Shown: piece by piece, positions 26,191 to 37,000 of the stretch
Position numbering within the stretch: the stretch's first letter is position 1
Layout of the letters: every line of letters begins with the position of its first letter
Source: Onchocerca lupi
Taxonomy: Eukaryota; Nematoda; Chromadorea; Rhabditida; Onchocercidae
NCBI GenBank assembly: GCA_028564675.1
Contig: JAOVVO010000011.1
Span: 62,001-126,000, forward strand
DNA: 64,000 bases
Direction of reading: 5' to 3'
Notes under the pieces: model-generated
The model's database searches: none
Told to the model about the DNA's origin: nothing
What the model saw: the letters and a program-made list of their open reading frames with translations, nothing else
Position numbers and translations under genes: made by a program

Positions 26191-26948
26191 ATGTAAAGTA
26201 GTAGTAGGAAAAAAGAAGGAATGTGAACTAAGATGGAGAGATGATGGATGATTCAGAAGGAAAAAGTGGCAAAAGTTAAATTGTTGTTTTGAAAGAGGAA
26301 TATTTCTTAAAAATATCCATACAGCAAAATGAAAACTTTTAAACAAATGATTTCACTCCTCTTCTTTTCTTACTGATATTTGTATTTTATCCGAGCAGCT
26401 AAATAATCATAAATAAATATGATAGCATGCAACATGCAGCATGCAGCATGCACTTTTCTACCTTTCTGCCTTCTCTTCGTCTTCTTATTATATGCTTAAT
26501 GCAATGTAACAAAGTTTATTTTTTAATGAAATGAAATGTCGAACAGAAGCTAGAAATATTTATGATCAAAAAAAAAAGCAAAATCAAAGCAAATAAATGC
26601 ATTTTTATAGAAAATTCTCAATGAACTAGGGAAAAATCGTATTGAAAAGTTCGAATTATTTCTGACAATTTGAATAATTTAACCGTTTCACTTACGTAAT
26701 CATTAGTGAAAGTCACGTAAAAAGTCTCGCCAAGACGATGGAGCGAAGGATAGCTAATTGCGACAAATCAGAATCACGTAAATCATCAAGTAAATAATGT
26801 GACAACTAAGTTGTGATCGGTATGAGATCACTGATAACCGTCGCATATGCATGCTGATAAATAAACTGATTTACATACATGCAATCAATAGGACATCGGA
26901 TTGATATCAAGTAATCAGATTGGAGTGATATTCGATGTTATGGTAACT
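26191..26948. other. AT-rich spacer
   Basis: No gene recognised. A short CATGCAG-type repeat (26425-26452) contains three overlapping GCATGC-like sites. Confidence 0.45.
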
Positions 26949-27017
26949 TTTCTTTGATTATCATTCAGGCTTCCAGTAAGTACCATTCTAGAAGCCTGAA
27001 TGATATAAGCAAGGAAA
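26949..27017. ncRNA. Pre-microRNA-like hairpin, strand unknown
   Basis: A 69-nt stem-loop. The inner arms ATCATTCAGGCTTC and GAAGCCTGAATGAT are perfect 14-bp complements; pairing continues inward by AG/CT after one mismatch, leaving an 11-nt loop (TAAGTACCATT). Outward, after a small asymmetric internal loop, TTTCTTTG pairs with CAAGGAAA. Total length, arm length, internal bulge and loop size match an animal pre-miRNA. It lies about 3.2 kb upstream of the LASP ATG in a gene-free stretch. No known miRNA family was recognised, and both strands fold about equally (one wobble and one mismatch each). A short foldback transposon or other palindrome is the alternative. Confidence 0.4.
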
Positions 27018-28258
27018 TAGATGATTTGATGATTCTTTTAAAAAGTTTAGTGTAAAGTGATTTCATAAAAACAAACTTTCTTTAATCCCAAGAAGTGAAA
27101 AATCGATTAGTGAATCACCGGAAAAGTGAATCATATCCATAGGATACATTCATAAATCAAAAAGTAATTAATCAAAAAATCTTTTCAAATTCAAATTTTT
27201 GATTAGATACAAGCTGAAAACTAGTAATATGAGAAATAGTGAAGATAAGAATCGCACAGATGAATCGACGAAAAAAACTTTTTTATATCGGTTTTTAAAT
27301 CGTTTTCCAAATTTAAAGAAAGAAAAAAAGTGAAAATCTGTTGTTTATTGCCCTAAATAACTAAGAATGGTTGCAACTTTTCAAAGAAAAAAAAAGGAAT
27401 TTTCAAATTCCATAATTAATTAGTTATATTAAAGCATCAATTTCCTGAATTTTTTTTCTTCTAAACAAATTTATCAAAGTTTCCATAACAAAAATACTTT
27501 CCATACATTAAAATTCCAAAAAAAAAAGAGTCATTTAATTTGAAAGTTCCTTTTTAGTGAGAAATTATACATTTTTACTAAAATAAATACTTCATCCCAA
27601 TTCCTAAAAAAAATTTTTTGAACTTTTTTTTAGTTCTAAAAATAAACTTTGATAGATTTGTTTAAAAAGAAAAAATTCAGAAAATCGATGCTTTTTTGCC
27701 ACTTTCAGAAAAATTCAATGATTGTAAGAATTTCTCAAGTTTCCTAAGATCAAAGTTCACTTCAAAAATTTCGCATATGTATTTGAAAACTATGAAATAA
27801 TTGATTTTCAAATAAATTTTTTTTTTACTTTGTAACAAACTTTATTTGTTAATCCAGCCTTACAATATTTCTGCGTGATACGTCTAATTATGGCGACAAC
27901 TAAGAAAAAAAAAATGTTACCTGCCATAATGGTAATTAATTACCAGACATATCTTTATGGTACTAAATTTTTATGGAACAATGCTACAGTAGAGAGCTTG
28001 TTTAGCAACTAAATACTCTGAAAGAATCTTAAAAGTTTAATTTTCAGGAAAGAATATGAAGAAAGTTCTGATAATCAAAGAAGTTCAGGACTACATTAAA
28101 AAATTTTTGAAAAAGTAAGAAATATCAAATTTTATGATAGCATAAGTTTAAGGTCCGATTCAAATTCGAACTATTTAAAATTCCATCAAGAAAAGGACGA
28201 GTTTTTCTTACGAATTTGCATGAAATATCTCATTTCATATCAATTTGTCACGACATAT
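27018..28258. other. AT-rich spacer
   Basis: No gene recognised. It contains a perfect 16-bp palindrome at 27930-27945 with a TAATTAATTA core, the type of site bound by paired or homeodomain dimers, with no other support. Confidence 0.4.
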
Positions 28259-28440
28259 CAAAATATTTATATCTAATCTATGCTTTTATGATATCTTCTT
28301 ATCATATATACTTTGATTCTTTTAGTGTATTACTTTGTTTTCCTTCTAAAATTTCAACTTTTCTTTCATCAAAATCTAACTTATACTTTTTGTATCATTT
28401 GCAATACTTCACGATCTTGATATCTTAGCTCGAGCATGCT
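28259..28440 (+). repeat. Left arm of a diverged long inverted repeat
   Basis: The segment up to the CTCGAGCATGC at its right end matches the reverse complement of 28901-29060. Conserved blocks include CTCGAGCAT, GATCTTGAT, TCTAACTT and TTTTATGATAT, with small indels between them. An open frame of 70 codons over this arm is AT-biased and not convincing. Confidence 0.6.
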
Positions 28441-28620
28441 AACGTTATTTAATGAACTAACTGATTATTAAAATCATATATATGGGTTAAAGGTCAGCAC
28501 AATTTTGGATGTGTTTTAGAGCACAAAGACGGTTTCATAAATTTCAATTTACTCACATTTCAATGACAAATTAAAAATCATTGTAAGATGATTAATATAA
28601 TTGCTTCATATAATGAAAAT

Positions 28621-28660
28621 TCCACTACTATTAAAAGAATGACACTACTATTAAAAGAAT
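28621..28660. repeat. 20-bp tandem duplication
   Basis: Two adjacent, nearly identical 20-bp units (CACTACTATTAAAAGAAT) inside the loop of the long inverted repeat. Confidence 0.8.
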
Positions 28661-28900
28661 TCCATAAATCCTCCTGAATCATTCGTGAATTCTGGTTTTA
28701 GAAATCGTTGGAAAATAATACGAAATTTCTAGACATATTTCTTGCAAGCAAGATATTCGTGTAATTTTCCAAAAATTCTCAAAGTATTTCTAGAAGTGAA
28801 AAAAGAAAAAAAAAACCAAAACTCTAATTTCAGAATCGAATATCTGAATAATCAGTTAATTCAATATCTTTATTATCAGTCAATTCATAAATGACATTAG

Positions 28901-29060
28901 AATGCTCGAGTTAGGAAATCAAGATCATGGAGCATTACAAATGGTGCAAAATATACAAGTTAGACTTGAATGGAAAGAATGCTGAGATTCTAAAACAATG
29001 AGAAAGTGATATGATAAAAAAAAATATCATAAAGTATAAATCTGATCACAAATATTTTTG
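28901..29060 (-). repeat. Right arm of the diverged long inverted repeat
   Basis: Reverse-complement partner of 28259-28440, separated by about 460 bp. The arms share most positions over the best 33-bp block. A transcript through the locus could fold into a long imperfect hairpin. A foldback or MITE-like origin is possible. Confidence 0.6.
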
Positions 29061-29102
29061 GTTTCTTTAATAATTTGGAAACTTGGAAGAGATAGTAGTA
29101 AT

Positions 29103-29173
29103 TATAATAATAAAAATAATGATGGTAATAATGATAATAATGATAATAATAGTAGTAGTAATAATATTAGTAT
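29103..29173. repeat. ATAATG/TAG microsatellite
   Basis: Imperfect trinucleotide repeat of TAA, TGA and TAG units. Confidence 0.8.
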
Positions 29174-29520
29174 AAAAAAATTATTCAAATATTAAGATTA
29201 GAAAAGGTGGTTATAGGAAAAATTAAAATATTGAATATAAATAGTTAAGAAGAAGATAATCTTGGTAACATGGCCAGATAACAACAAACAAGATCATATA
29301 TTCATGTTGACATCCTACGAATTTATTGTCATCGTTTAGAGCCTTTCATGACAAAATGTTCCATAATTTTTTTTCAATATAATAGTTTGCAATGAATTGA
29401 AGAAATAAATGCAACATCACAATGAATCATTTAAATTGTTTATTTTGATAGCGCTTAAAGTGATCTTACAAAATAATTTATGGGCATAATATTCCGACTC
29501 TAATATTTAAAAATTAAAGA

Positions 29521-29782
29521 TATAAGTTAAAAAACAGAAAGTTTAAATTGAGTTAATAGATATAAGTGTTTATTAATTCTCTCTTCAATCTTTCGTCAAA
29601 TATTTACTAAAAAAAATTAGTAAAAGTTTATTGATATTTTAAAGCTGAAATTATAAGTTAAAATAATAAGCTTAAATTGTGTTAACAGGATGAGTTTCAT
29701 TATTTCTCTTGTCCTTTCGATTTTTTTTTTTCCAAAATATTTACCAAAAAAAAGTTCTTTCAAATATTTCAAAGCTTTCCTT
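29521..29782. repeat. Diverged tandem duplication, unit about 131 bp
   Basis: TATAAGTTAAA starts both units (29521 and 29652). Later shared blocks include TTTAAATTG-GTTAA/CTTAAATTGTGTTAA, AAATATTTAC-AAAAAAA and ATTTTAAAGCT/ATTTCAAAGCT. The short open frames on both strands across it are not convincing. Confidence 0.65.
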
Positions 29783-30771
29783 CCATTCTTGTCTTCAATT
29801 CGCAGCACATCTATGCAATTCATCAACAAAATTCCTCTTCCATTTATTTTAGACGAAAGATGCCAAGTAATAAATTTCTCTCAAAATAAATGATCTAAGA
29901 GTTCCTGATTAATTTATTGATCAGAGAAGCATTTCTTTTTGATTCCAGGTCGAATCAGCCAACCATTCGAGCTTTACATTTCTATTCAAACATTCTAAAT
30001 GAAATTGCATAGCAATGTATTCAGAAAAAAACTTCGAAAAAGTTAAAAGTACTTTTAAGAAATGTTAACGACAGATCAAACGAAAAAAGAAATTTAAAAG
30101 GACGAGGATCGATGGACTTTGTGGAAAATGCAACATTGTAGAAAATTTTAAAAAGACTTCAAAGAAAGCCGACCAACTGTAATTCGTCATTCAGTAATTT
30201 TTATCATTCATCTAAAAAAATATTCATGATATTTAACATCAAAAAATTTACACTTACTTCTGCTTAAATTATCATTGTTGGATTGATTGATCCATTAGCT
30301 TTCCAGTAATTTAAACAAAATTGAAAATAAGGAAATCCCCGAATTATAAAAAACAAAGATTACATGCTTACAACATTATTATTCGCAGGTTGTCTATTTT
30401 GTATCTCCATTGCAAATTTAGATTTAAAAATGAAGCTTAATAAAGATGTTTAGAAGTTCTTCAAGTTAAAACTTAAATTTAGCAATTCAAATTGTCGAAG
30501 AATAGATCATGTAAGATATGATTTGAAGAAATAGCGATTAAAAGTGAAGAATAACACATGATGTCGTGAAAACTATCAATAAAACTTCTCAAATTACATT
30601 TTGAAATAAAATCGCTTTAAAACTTGCAAAATGAAAGTATCCTTAAATGAAAAACAATTTTAAATACTAAACTTGTTCAAGTGTTAAGCTCAATAATTTA
30701 GTAAGTGAGGAAAACGAGAAAATACCAACAAATTTTATCTTCTAAATTTTTTTTTTCTTTAAATCCATCAA

Positions 30772-30983
30772 TCTGTATAAATAAAAATGTAATTATTCGT
30801 TGTGGCTTTTGATGTTGCAAATTCTTCACCGATTGCTTTGAAATTTTAATGCAACGTAGCATTCGTCGAATAACCACGTATTTCTTTCTTTTACTTGTCT
30901 GTAAGGATAAAATGTTTCCCGCCAAAACGCTCCGCTTAACGGATAAACAAAGGGAGGTCAACCAGTCACTGATTCACTGCTAG
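30772..30983. mobile_element. Diverged copy of the adjacent Helitron-like repeat
   Basis: It begins TCTGTATAAATAAAAATG and contains ATTCGTTGTGG, CACCGATTGCTTTGAAATTTT and GCAACGTAGCATTC, each with a counterpart in the same order in 31006-31248. It ends near CTAG at 30980-30983. No protein-coding part is seen, so it is non-autonomous at best. Confidence 0.35.
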
Positions 30984-31005
30984 ATAATAGTCGTCAAATA
31001 ATCTA

Positions 31006-31248
31006 TCTATATAAGTAAAAATATAAAATATTCGTTATGGATTTTGACATAATGTTTTAAATTCTGCACCGATTGATTTGAAATTTTGAAACAACATTGC
31101 ATTCAAATAGGCGTATTTGAATTTAAATAGATAAATCCATTTTTTTAAAAACCTATCATCCTATGAAAGGTAAGAATAAGTGAGAATTTTTTTTTTTTTA
31201 TATTGACTAGCTGGATCGACCATGCAGAGCGTGATCAGGTACAGCTAG
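31006..31248. mobile_element. Helitron-like non-autonomous element candidate
   Basis: It begins with TC (TCTATATAAGTAAAAAT) and ends in CTAG followed by T, as Helitrons do. Near the 3' end, ACTAGCTG and CAGCTAGT (8-bp arms, 31207-31249) form a hairpin. The internal CACCGATTGATTTGAAATTTT resembles a motif found in dispersed animal repeats. No Rep/helicase coding sequence is present. A typical Helitron hairpin sits just inside CTRR; here its arm overlaps the end, so the call is tentative. Confidence 0.35.
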
Positions 31249-32498
31249 TAAGTCATAAAATAACTTATTGATTGATTTATAGAAAAATTTAGTTCAAAAT
31301 TTGTACTTGAATGATTCAATGAATGGAAAAATTAATGAAAGACTGAAGTTAAGATATCAATGATGTAATGTAACATAGCATTACAAATATTTAGTAGAGT
31401 TTGTTGAAAGTTTAATCTTTTTCTCTGACAATGTTCTATTTTTTCCCTCTGCTATGACTTGTTCTGCTTTTACATTCAGATATTTAATAAAATCATCAGT
31501 TAATTATGATAGCTATAGTAATCCTTCCTTCCTTCCTACTTTACACTCTTTCTATTCATACTGGATTCGAATTATACAAATTTCATTTCATTTGTTCATC
31601 TACTGAAAGGAGAAAAAATTGAAGCTTCACAATTAAACTTTAATCAAGGACAAATCTAGCAATCAGAATTTCTCATTTATCTCCTGAGATAGGACATAAA
31701 GGTCGATTTTCTCGCAAAACATAACTTCCTCTTCTATATTTCTTTCTGAGAATAAAACTGAAAGCTATGGAGTAATTCTAGAAGAGATTTCTTGATATAC
31801 AATTTTTTTTTTCAAAATACTGTATAAACTTCAAGACGTTAAGTGATTTTAGAAGTAAAATTTAATCTAAAATTACGAGAGAGGTGAAACTAGTATAACT
31901 CGAAAATTGTCCTATTTCACTTATATATTTCCAGGTAAATTTTAATTATGTTAGACGTAAAATTAGCATAATCTTTGTTCGATTATTCTTATAAGTTCCT
32001 TCTTATAGTTCTTGACATAGTTGACATCTTTCTCTTACAAATCAGCGCGATAACCATCAAAAGTTCCAGCCCGAATCATTTTTATTACAATTCAATAATT
32101 GCATAAATTTAGTCTGATTCAATTCAATTCCAATCAATTCAATTCACTTCTATTTAGCTCCATTTATTATAATAATAATTCAAATTTAAATTATTCAAAT
32201 CTGTTATTTATAGATCTTAATAATATTGCTAAAGTAACTAATTAGATTAGTAATATGAAACTGGAAGTTAAATAAAAATACATTAATTTGTTCATTCTGC
32301 CGATGTTTCGTCAATTATTTGTGTCATCAAATCATTCCACTTCATTAATTCTGAAGTATTTTGTTCCCCAATTTAAAATGAAAAGAAAAAAAAATTTTTC
32401 GGCAATAAAAATTATTTCTTTTTATTATGAAAAGCTATTTTAGATGCCAATAATTAAATGCAATATTGGTTAACAGAAGAGTTTGTTTCAAAAAAAAA

Positions 32499-32519
32499 TA
32501 TATATATATATATATATAT
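32499..32519. repeat. (AT)n microsatellite
   Basis: About ten TA dinucleotides after a short A run. Confidence 0.9.
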
Positions 32520-33040
32520 GAGAAAAAACCGGAATAAATTTAGTAAAATAAAGAGTGATAAGATAGAAACAGGAATTATTATCATATGGAAACTGGAATA
32601 AACCACAGAAAATTGGAAAAAGCAATTGATCTCTTCAATTATACCATTTTTTAGCTCTTATTGTCTAATTACTATTTAGTTTTTGTTTTTTCATTGCAAA
32701 ATAAAGGAATTATTCCTGTATCTGTTATAATTTTCCCATATATAACAAGTTTTTAATTTCCAGAAATAATTTAAATTTTGAATCAATGCCATGCCAACTC
32801 AATGATGGCATTCGGTAAAATAAAAGTAAATATTTCAGTTGAACTGCAAAAAATTATAGAATATTAAAAAAATTGGAGAATTTATTATAAGTATGGTTGA
32901 TATTAAAAGTTTTTTTTAAAAAGAAAATATCTGACCGAAAAATGAAGAAATGGAAGATTTTGGTTAGAAAAGTTGTTTGCGTTAAACAAATATAGTCAAG
33001 ACATTTAACTAAATTACGGCCATTAGATTAAATAAAAAGA

Positions 33041-33127
33041 AGACATGAAAGATCTTGGCCAGAAAATGAAAATATGAAAAATCTTGGAAAAAAAAATGGA
33101 GATATAAAAGATCCTGGCCAGAAATTT
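33041..33127. repeat. Short tandem repeat, about 34-bp unit
   Basis: Three degenerate units built on ATGAAAGATCTTGGCCAGAA; a fourth, weaker unit may lie near 32941-32970. Confidence 0.6.
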
Positions 33128-34560
33128 ATTCGAAACTAACAATTGGATATGTAAAAAAGTAAACAATGCAAGTTCTTGAAAATAATTACGAATGATTTCA
33201 GAGCAAACAGCAGTATTATTCACCAAATTCCTTAAATTTCATTTCTTTTTCATCATCCACTTTTTTAAAATCATTTTAACTATCAAATCAAACCAATCAT
33301 TGCAATGAAATAACATTTGTTAATGATAATAGTGACAACATTCAAAGCAATAATGATAGTGACCGGTGTGATAATACTGCTATAAGATGATGATACTGAT
33401 AATGATAATAATAATTACAACAATTATAACATTACAGATAATAGTAGTTAACAATCGAAACATGTATAATGTTTTTTAGACAAAATTAAAAATAATTTCT
33501 CTTTTCTGGCCGAAAAATTCCAAACTTTTTTTGTATTAGAAAAAAAAGAAAAAAAGTTTTTAATTCAATATATTCCATCCGTTTATTTCTCTTTTCTTAC
33601 TAAATTTCAATATTTTGTTAAAAATTCTGATATAAAAATGATAAAAAAATTGAAAACTATTATTTCTCTTAAATTAAAAATTATTACAATAAGGAATGGT
33701 TTGAGAGAAAGTAAAAAATTCTTCCGATTTCGTTTAAAATTCGAAATTTCAAAATTTCAGTAGAAACATGTTATGGATTATTGTATTCAGAGAAAATTGC
33801 TTTAACGAGGAAATTTTTGCCTTAAAAAAGATCTATCATAAATAAAAATGATAAATAGTAATACTATAGCATTTGTCGATGACTGATTAATTTATCGGAA
33901 AAGAGAGTATTACGAGCCTAGCAAAAGAATATTACATTTGTCATGAAGAAAAAATTCAGAAAAAAAAAATGAGCCAAGGCATTATTTAAACTAGCCTTAA
34001 GCCTATCATTTAAATTAGTCTTTAGCCAATTCGTTATAAATTGTGTTCATTGGCCAAATAATAAAAGCAAAGAAAGGAAAATGAATAATGTGGCTATATT
34101 TCATGCTGTATTCCATGAAAAAAAGGTCAATATAAAATGTAAACAATGTATTACTGAAGAGCAATGTTTGAAATGCCATTCAATTGAATCAATCAATAGT
34201 AACATCATAATTTACCTGAATTAAGCCATACACCGTTTCAGATATGAAAGATACAAATGGACGGAGAAAAACACTGCTTTTTAAAAAAACAAAAAAGAGA
34301 AATGCAAAAATGTAAATGAAATAAATGGAGCGATCGAACGATTTTAAAAAAGAGTTTAAAAAAAGTTTTAAAAAAAGTTCTTATGAGTTCTTCTTGGTTG
34401 CGTGTGCGTACTTTTACTTTAGCTGTTGATATATTTTGTTTTTTCTTTTCAAAATATTATTCTAAAAAAATTAAACTAAATAAGCACAACATAAAAAAAA
34501 AAAAAAAAAAACAACTTAATAGCAAATTTATTTTATCAGCTATCATTTGAAATCGTTAAC

Positions 34561-35035
34561 GAGAATCGAGAATCTTTAAATCATCACTTTTCATATTGTT
34601 GAGATGTTACTATGACATTTTTGATAAAGATGACATGCTTGAAATTGCCGTCGAACGTCGAGATTCATTTGCTTTTCATCTCGAGATTATTCTTATTACT
34701 ACTATATTCTTATTAAAAAAAGAAAAATATCGAAATTTGCTATCAAGAATCTAGAATCTTTTAGTAGTCAGTTGCTTTTCATCTCGCAAATTATTATCAT
34801 TTTTGCTAAAGATAACAACTAAAATCAGCATCGAGAGATCATTACTATGATATTTTTGCTAAAGATAACTAAAGTTACTATCGAGAATCATATGGTCAAT
34901 TGCTTTTCATCCCAAGATTATTACTGCAGTAATTTTAATAGTTAAATTTCACAATCGAGAGTCGAGAATCCTTTAAAATCACTTATTTTTTTTCATCTCA
35001 TGATTATTACTAGTTATATTTTTTGCTAAAGATGA
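34561..35035. repeat. Degenerate tandem repeat, four units of about 85-130 bp
   Basis: Each unit carries a CGAGAATC block, then TTGCTTTTCATCTCGAGATT (or a variant), ATTATTAC and TTTTTGCTAAAGATGAC. The CTTTTCATC block recurs at about 34671, 34773, 34902 and 34988. It is too diverged to be a recent amplification. Confidence 0.65.
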
Positions 35036-36859
35036 GATGAAATGAAAGGAGAATATTTAGGAATGAAAATAAAAAAAAAAAAAACGCACATCTGTGCTAG
35101 ATGAAAAATTCCTCTAAGCTAAGCTATAGCATTTGGAACAATTTAAAAGAATAGAAATTGAAAAAAAAAAAAAAGAAGGGGAAAAAAAAAGTTGGTAAAT
35201 TCAATTCATTTCCTTCAATTTTGGCCATTCTTTGTCCAGTCGATTTGTTTGTTCAAAGACTTTTGAAGTGGTAGAGTGAAGAAGCATATCGAATTTTTCC
35301 AAACTGCTATCAATTTTTCAAAATTATTTCACAAAAGTTTAAGAGCTATTTAAAATGAAAGGAAGCATTAGCAAGAAAAATTGGTTCAATTCAACATTCT
35401 TCAATGATTTTGTTTAAACTCACTTAAATTTACATCAACTAACGACATTCATTCATTCATTCATCATTATCATCAGCTGCTTTTCGATACAACTATAAAA
35501 TAATCAATGTTTTAGAAATTTCTAAAATGCAAAAGAAATTTGATATCTCTAAATTTTGATCTAAATCGCAAATCGATTTTGCAATTTGATAAGTTTAGAA
35601 TAATGATTAGAATGTAGATGAAATTTAAATATCTCTATTATAATTTTAAATTCGATCTATATTCCAGCTTAGCAAGATTAGAAATAACAACGATTAGATA
35701 ATATTGAGAGGAAGTGTGAATGGAATTTTTTTTTTTAAATATAAAAACATACTATTGCTATTTATTGTCTCGTTGGAGTTAGGCTGATAAAAAGTTCGAA
35801 TCATTGATAGCCAAATCAGATTATCTAATTAGTATGAATGAAGAAGAATGATTTAATTTTAGTATTTTCTACTACTCTCAAAGATTCGTTATTTGAAAAT
35901 GGAATCGGTAAATTTTTGGTCGATTCAGGATGCAATTTTGGTGATAAGGATGAAAGAATGTAGAAGAAATTAGTTGTAGAAGAAAAAAATGAAAAAAAAA
36001 AATGGAAAAGAAATTTTAAAAAATTATTTTTTTTTTCATTTAAAATTTAAAATTAATCGATAATATCACCTTTTAACATTGCTTTTTTTTAAAAAACAAT
36101 CAAAAAATAATCGATGTAATTTTTTGTCATCATGTAATAATGGTTATGTAATCAAGTATGTGATAATTTCTGTAATCACATGATAACATCATTCACAATT
36201 CATTAATTCATCAAAATAGGCATTAGCGAAATTTTGCAATTAAATTCTTGAAAAAAAGTTTTACCATAAATAAATGAACTATTTAAAGCAATAATAGCAT
36301 TTAAAACATTGAATTAAAGAAATATTTTTCTTGCATAAATTTAAATTCAGATATGACGGACGATAAATTTAAATCTATTATTTCACTAAATAAAATCAAT
36401 AAAATTGTGATGTGGATGAATTTCTAGAGAACAAAAGAGCTATATAAAATCATTGTTCAGTTAGTTAATTTAAATGATAATACGTCATTCTCTGATACAA
36501 GTGATAGATGAAAAACAAGTCACCATTTGGCATTTATGATTTATTAAAATTAAATTTCAAATTTTCTTAAAATACATTTAACATTTATGATTCGTTGGAA
36601 TCATAATTCTCTATACTGGCTATCAAATTTCAATTTTTTTCTTTTTAAAATAAATGACGAAATAAATTTCAGTGAAAAAATTTCAGTTTTTAAATAAATT
36701 TCAGTGAAAAAAATGGAATAACATTGTGAAATACAGTGGAAATAAATGTGTAAATTAACTAAATCAAGTAAAAATCATTATAGCTACAAGAAAGAAGAAT
36801 TGAAAAATTTTGATTGGAATAAAAAAATATTTTTGATTCGAACTTTTCGAAGCAATTCG
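35036..36859. other. Gene-poor AT-rich stretch
   Basis: No gene or RNA recognised. It contains ATTC simple repeats near 35448-35462 and several homopolymer runs. Confidence 0.45.
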
Positions 36860-37000
36860 TTCGTTTATCACTATTGTTATCATTATCATTATTATTATTG
36901 TTCTTGGCATATTTACATATATAAGTACCGTACAGGCAGTATTCTTATCTCATATTTACAATTATACATTCAAATAATGATAACAATAGTGATAAGCGAA
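36860..37000. repeat. Inverted repeat with 27-bp near-perfect arms (MITE or hairpin)
   Basis: Arm 36860-36886 (TTCGTTTATCACTATTGTTA followed by TCATTAT) is complementary to 36974-37000 at 26 of 27 positions; the exception would be a G-U pair in RNA. The 87-bp centre contains an ATT repeat and a GTACCGTACAGGCAG segment. No clear target-site duplication is visible. A short terminal-inverted-repeat element or a transcribed hairpin would both fit. Confidence 0.6.

Larger units (their letters stand above)
31249..34560. other. Gene-poor AT-rich stretch
   Basis: No exon recognised on either strand. It contains an (AT)n run at 32499-32519, a short tandem repeat at 33041-33127 and TGATAA-type simple sequence near 33300-33430. 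Confidence 0.45.

Noticed and set aside
25484..26191. Several overlapping ORFs on both strands around the GT tract
   Set aside because: Frames are open on both strands because of repeat composition; no enzyme motif could be recognised.
29617..29893. ORFs on both strands over the 131-bp duplication
   Set aside because: Low-complexity AT-rich sequence with mutual overlap; no homology.
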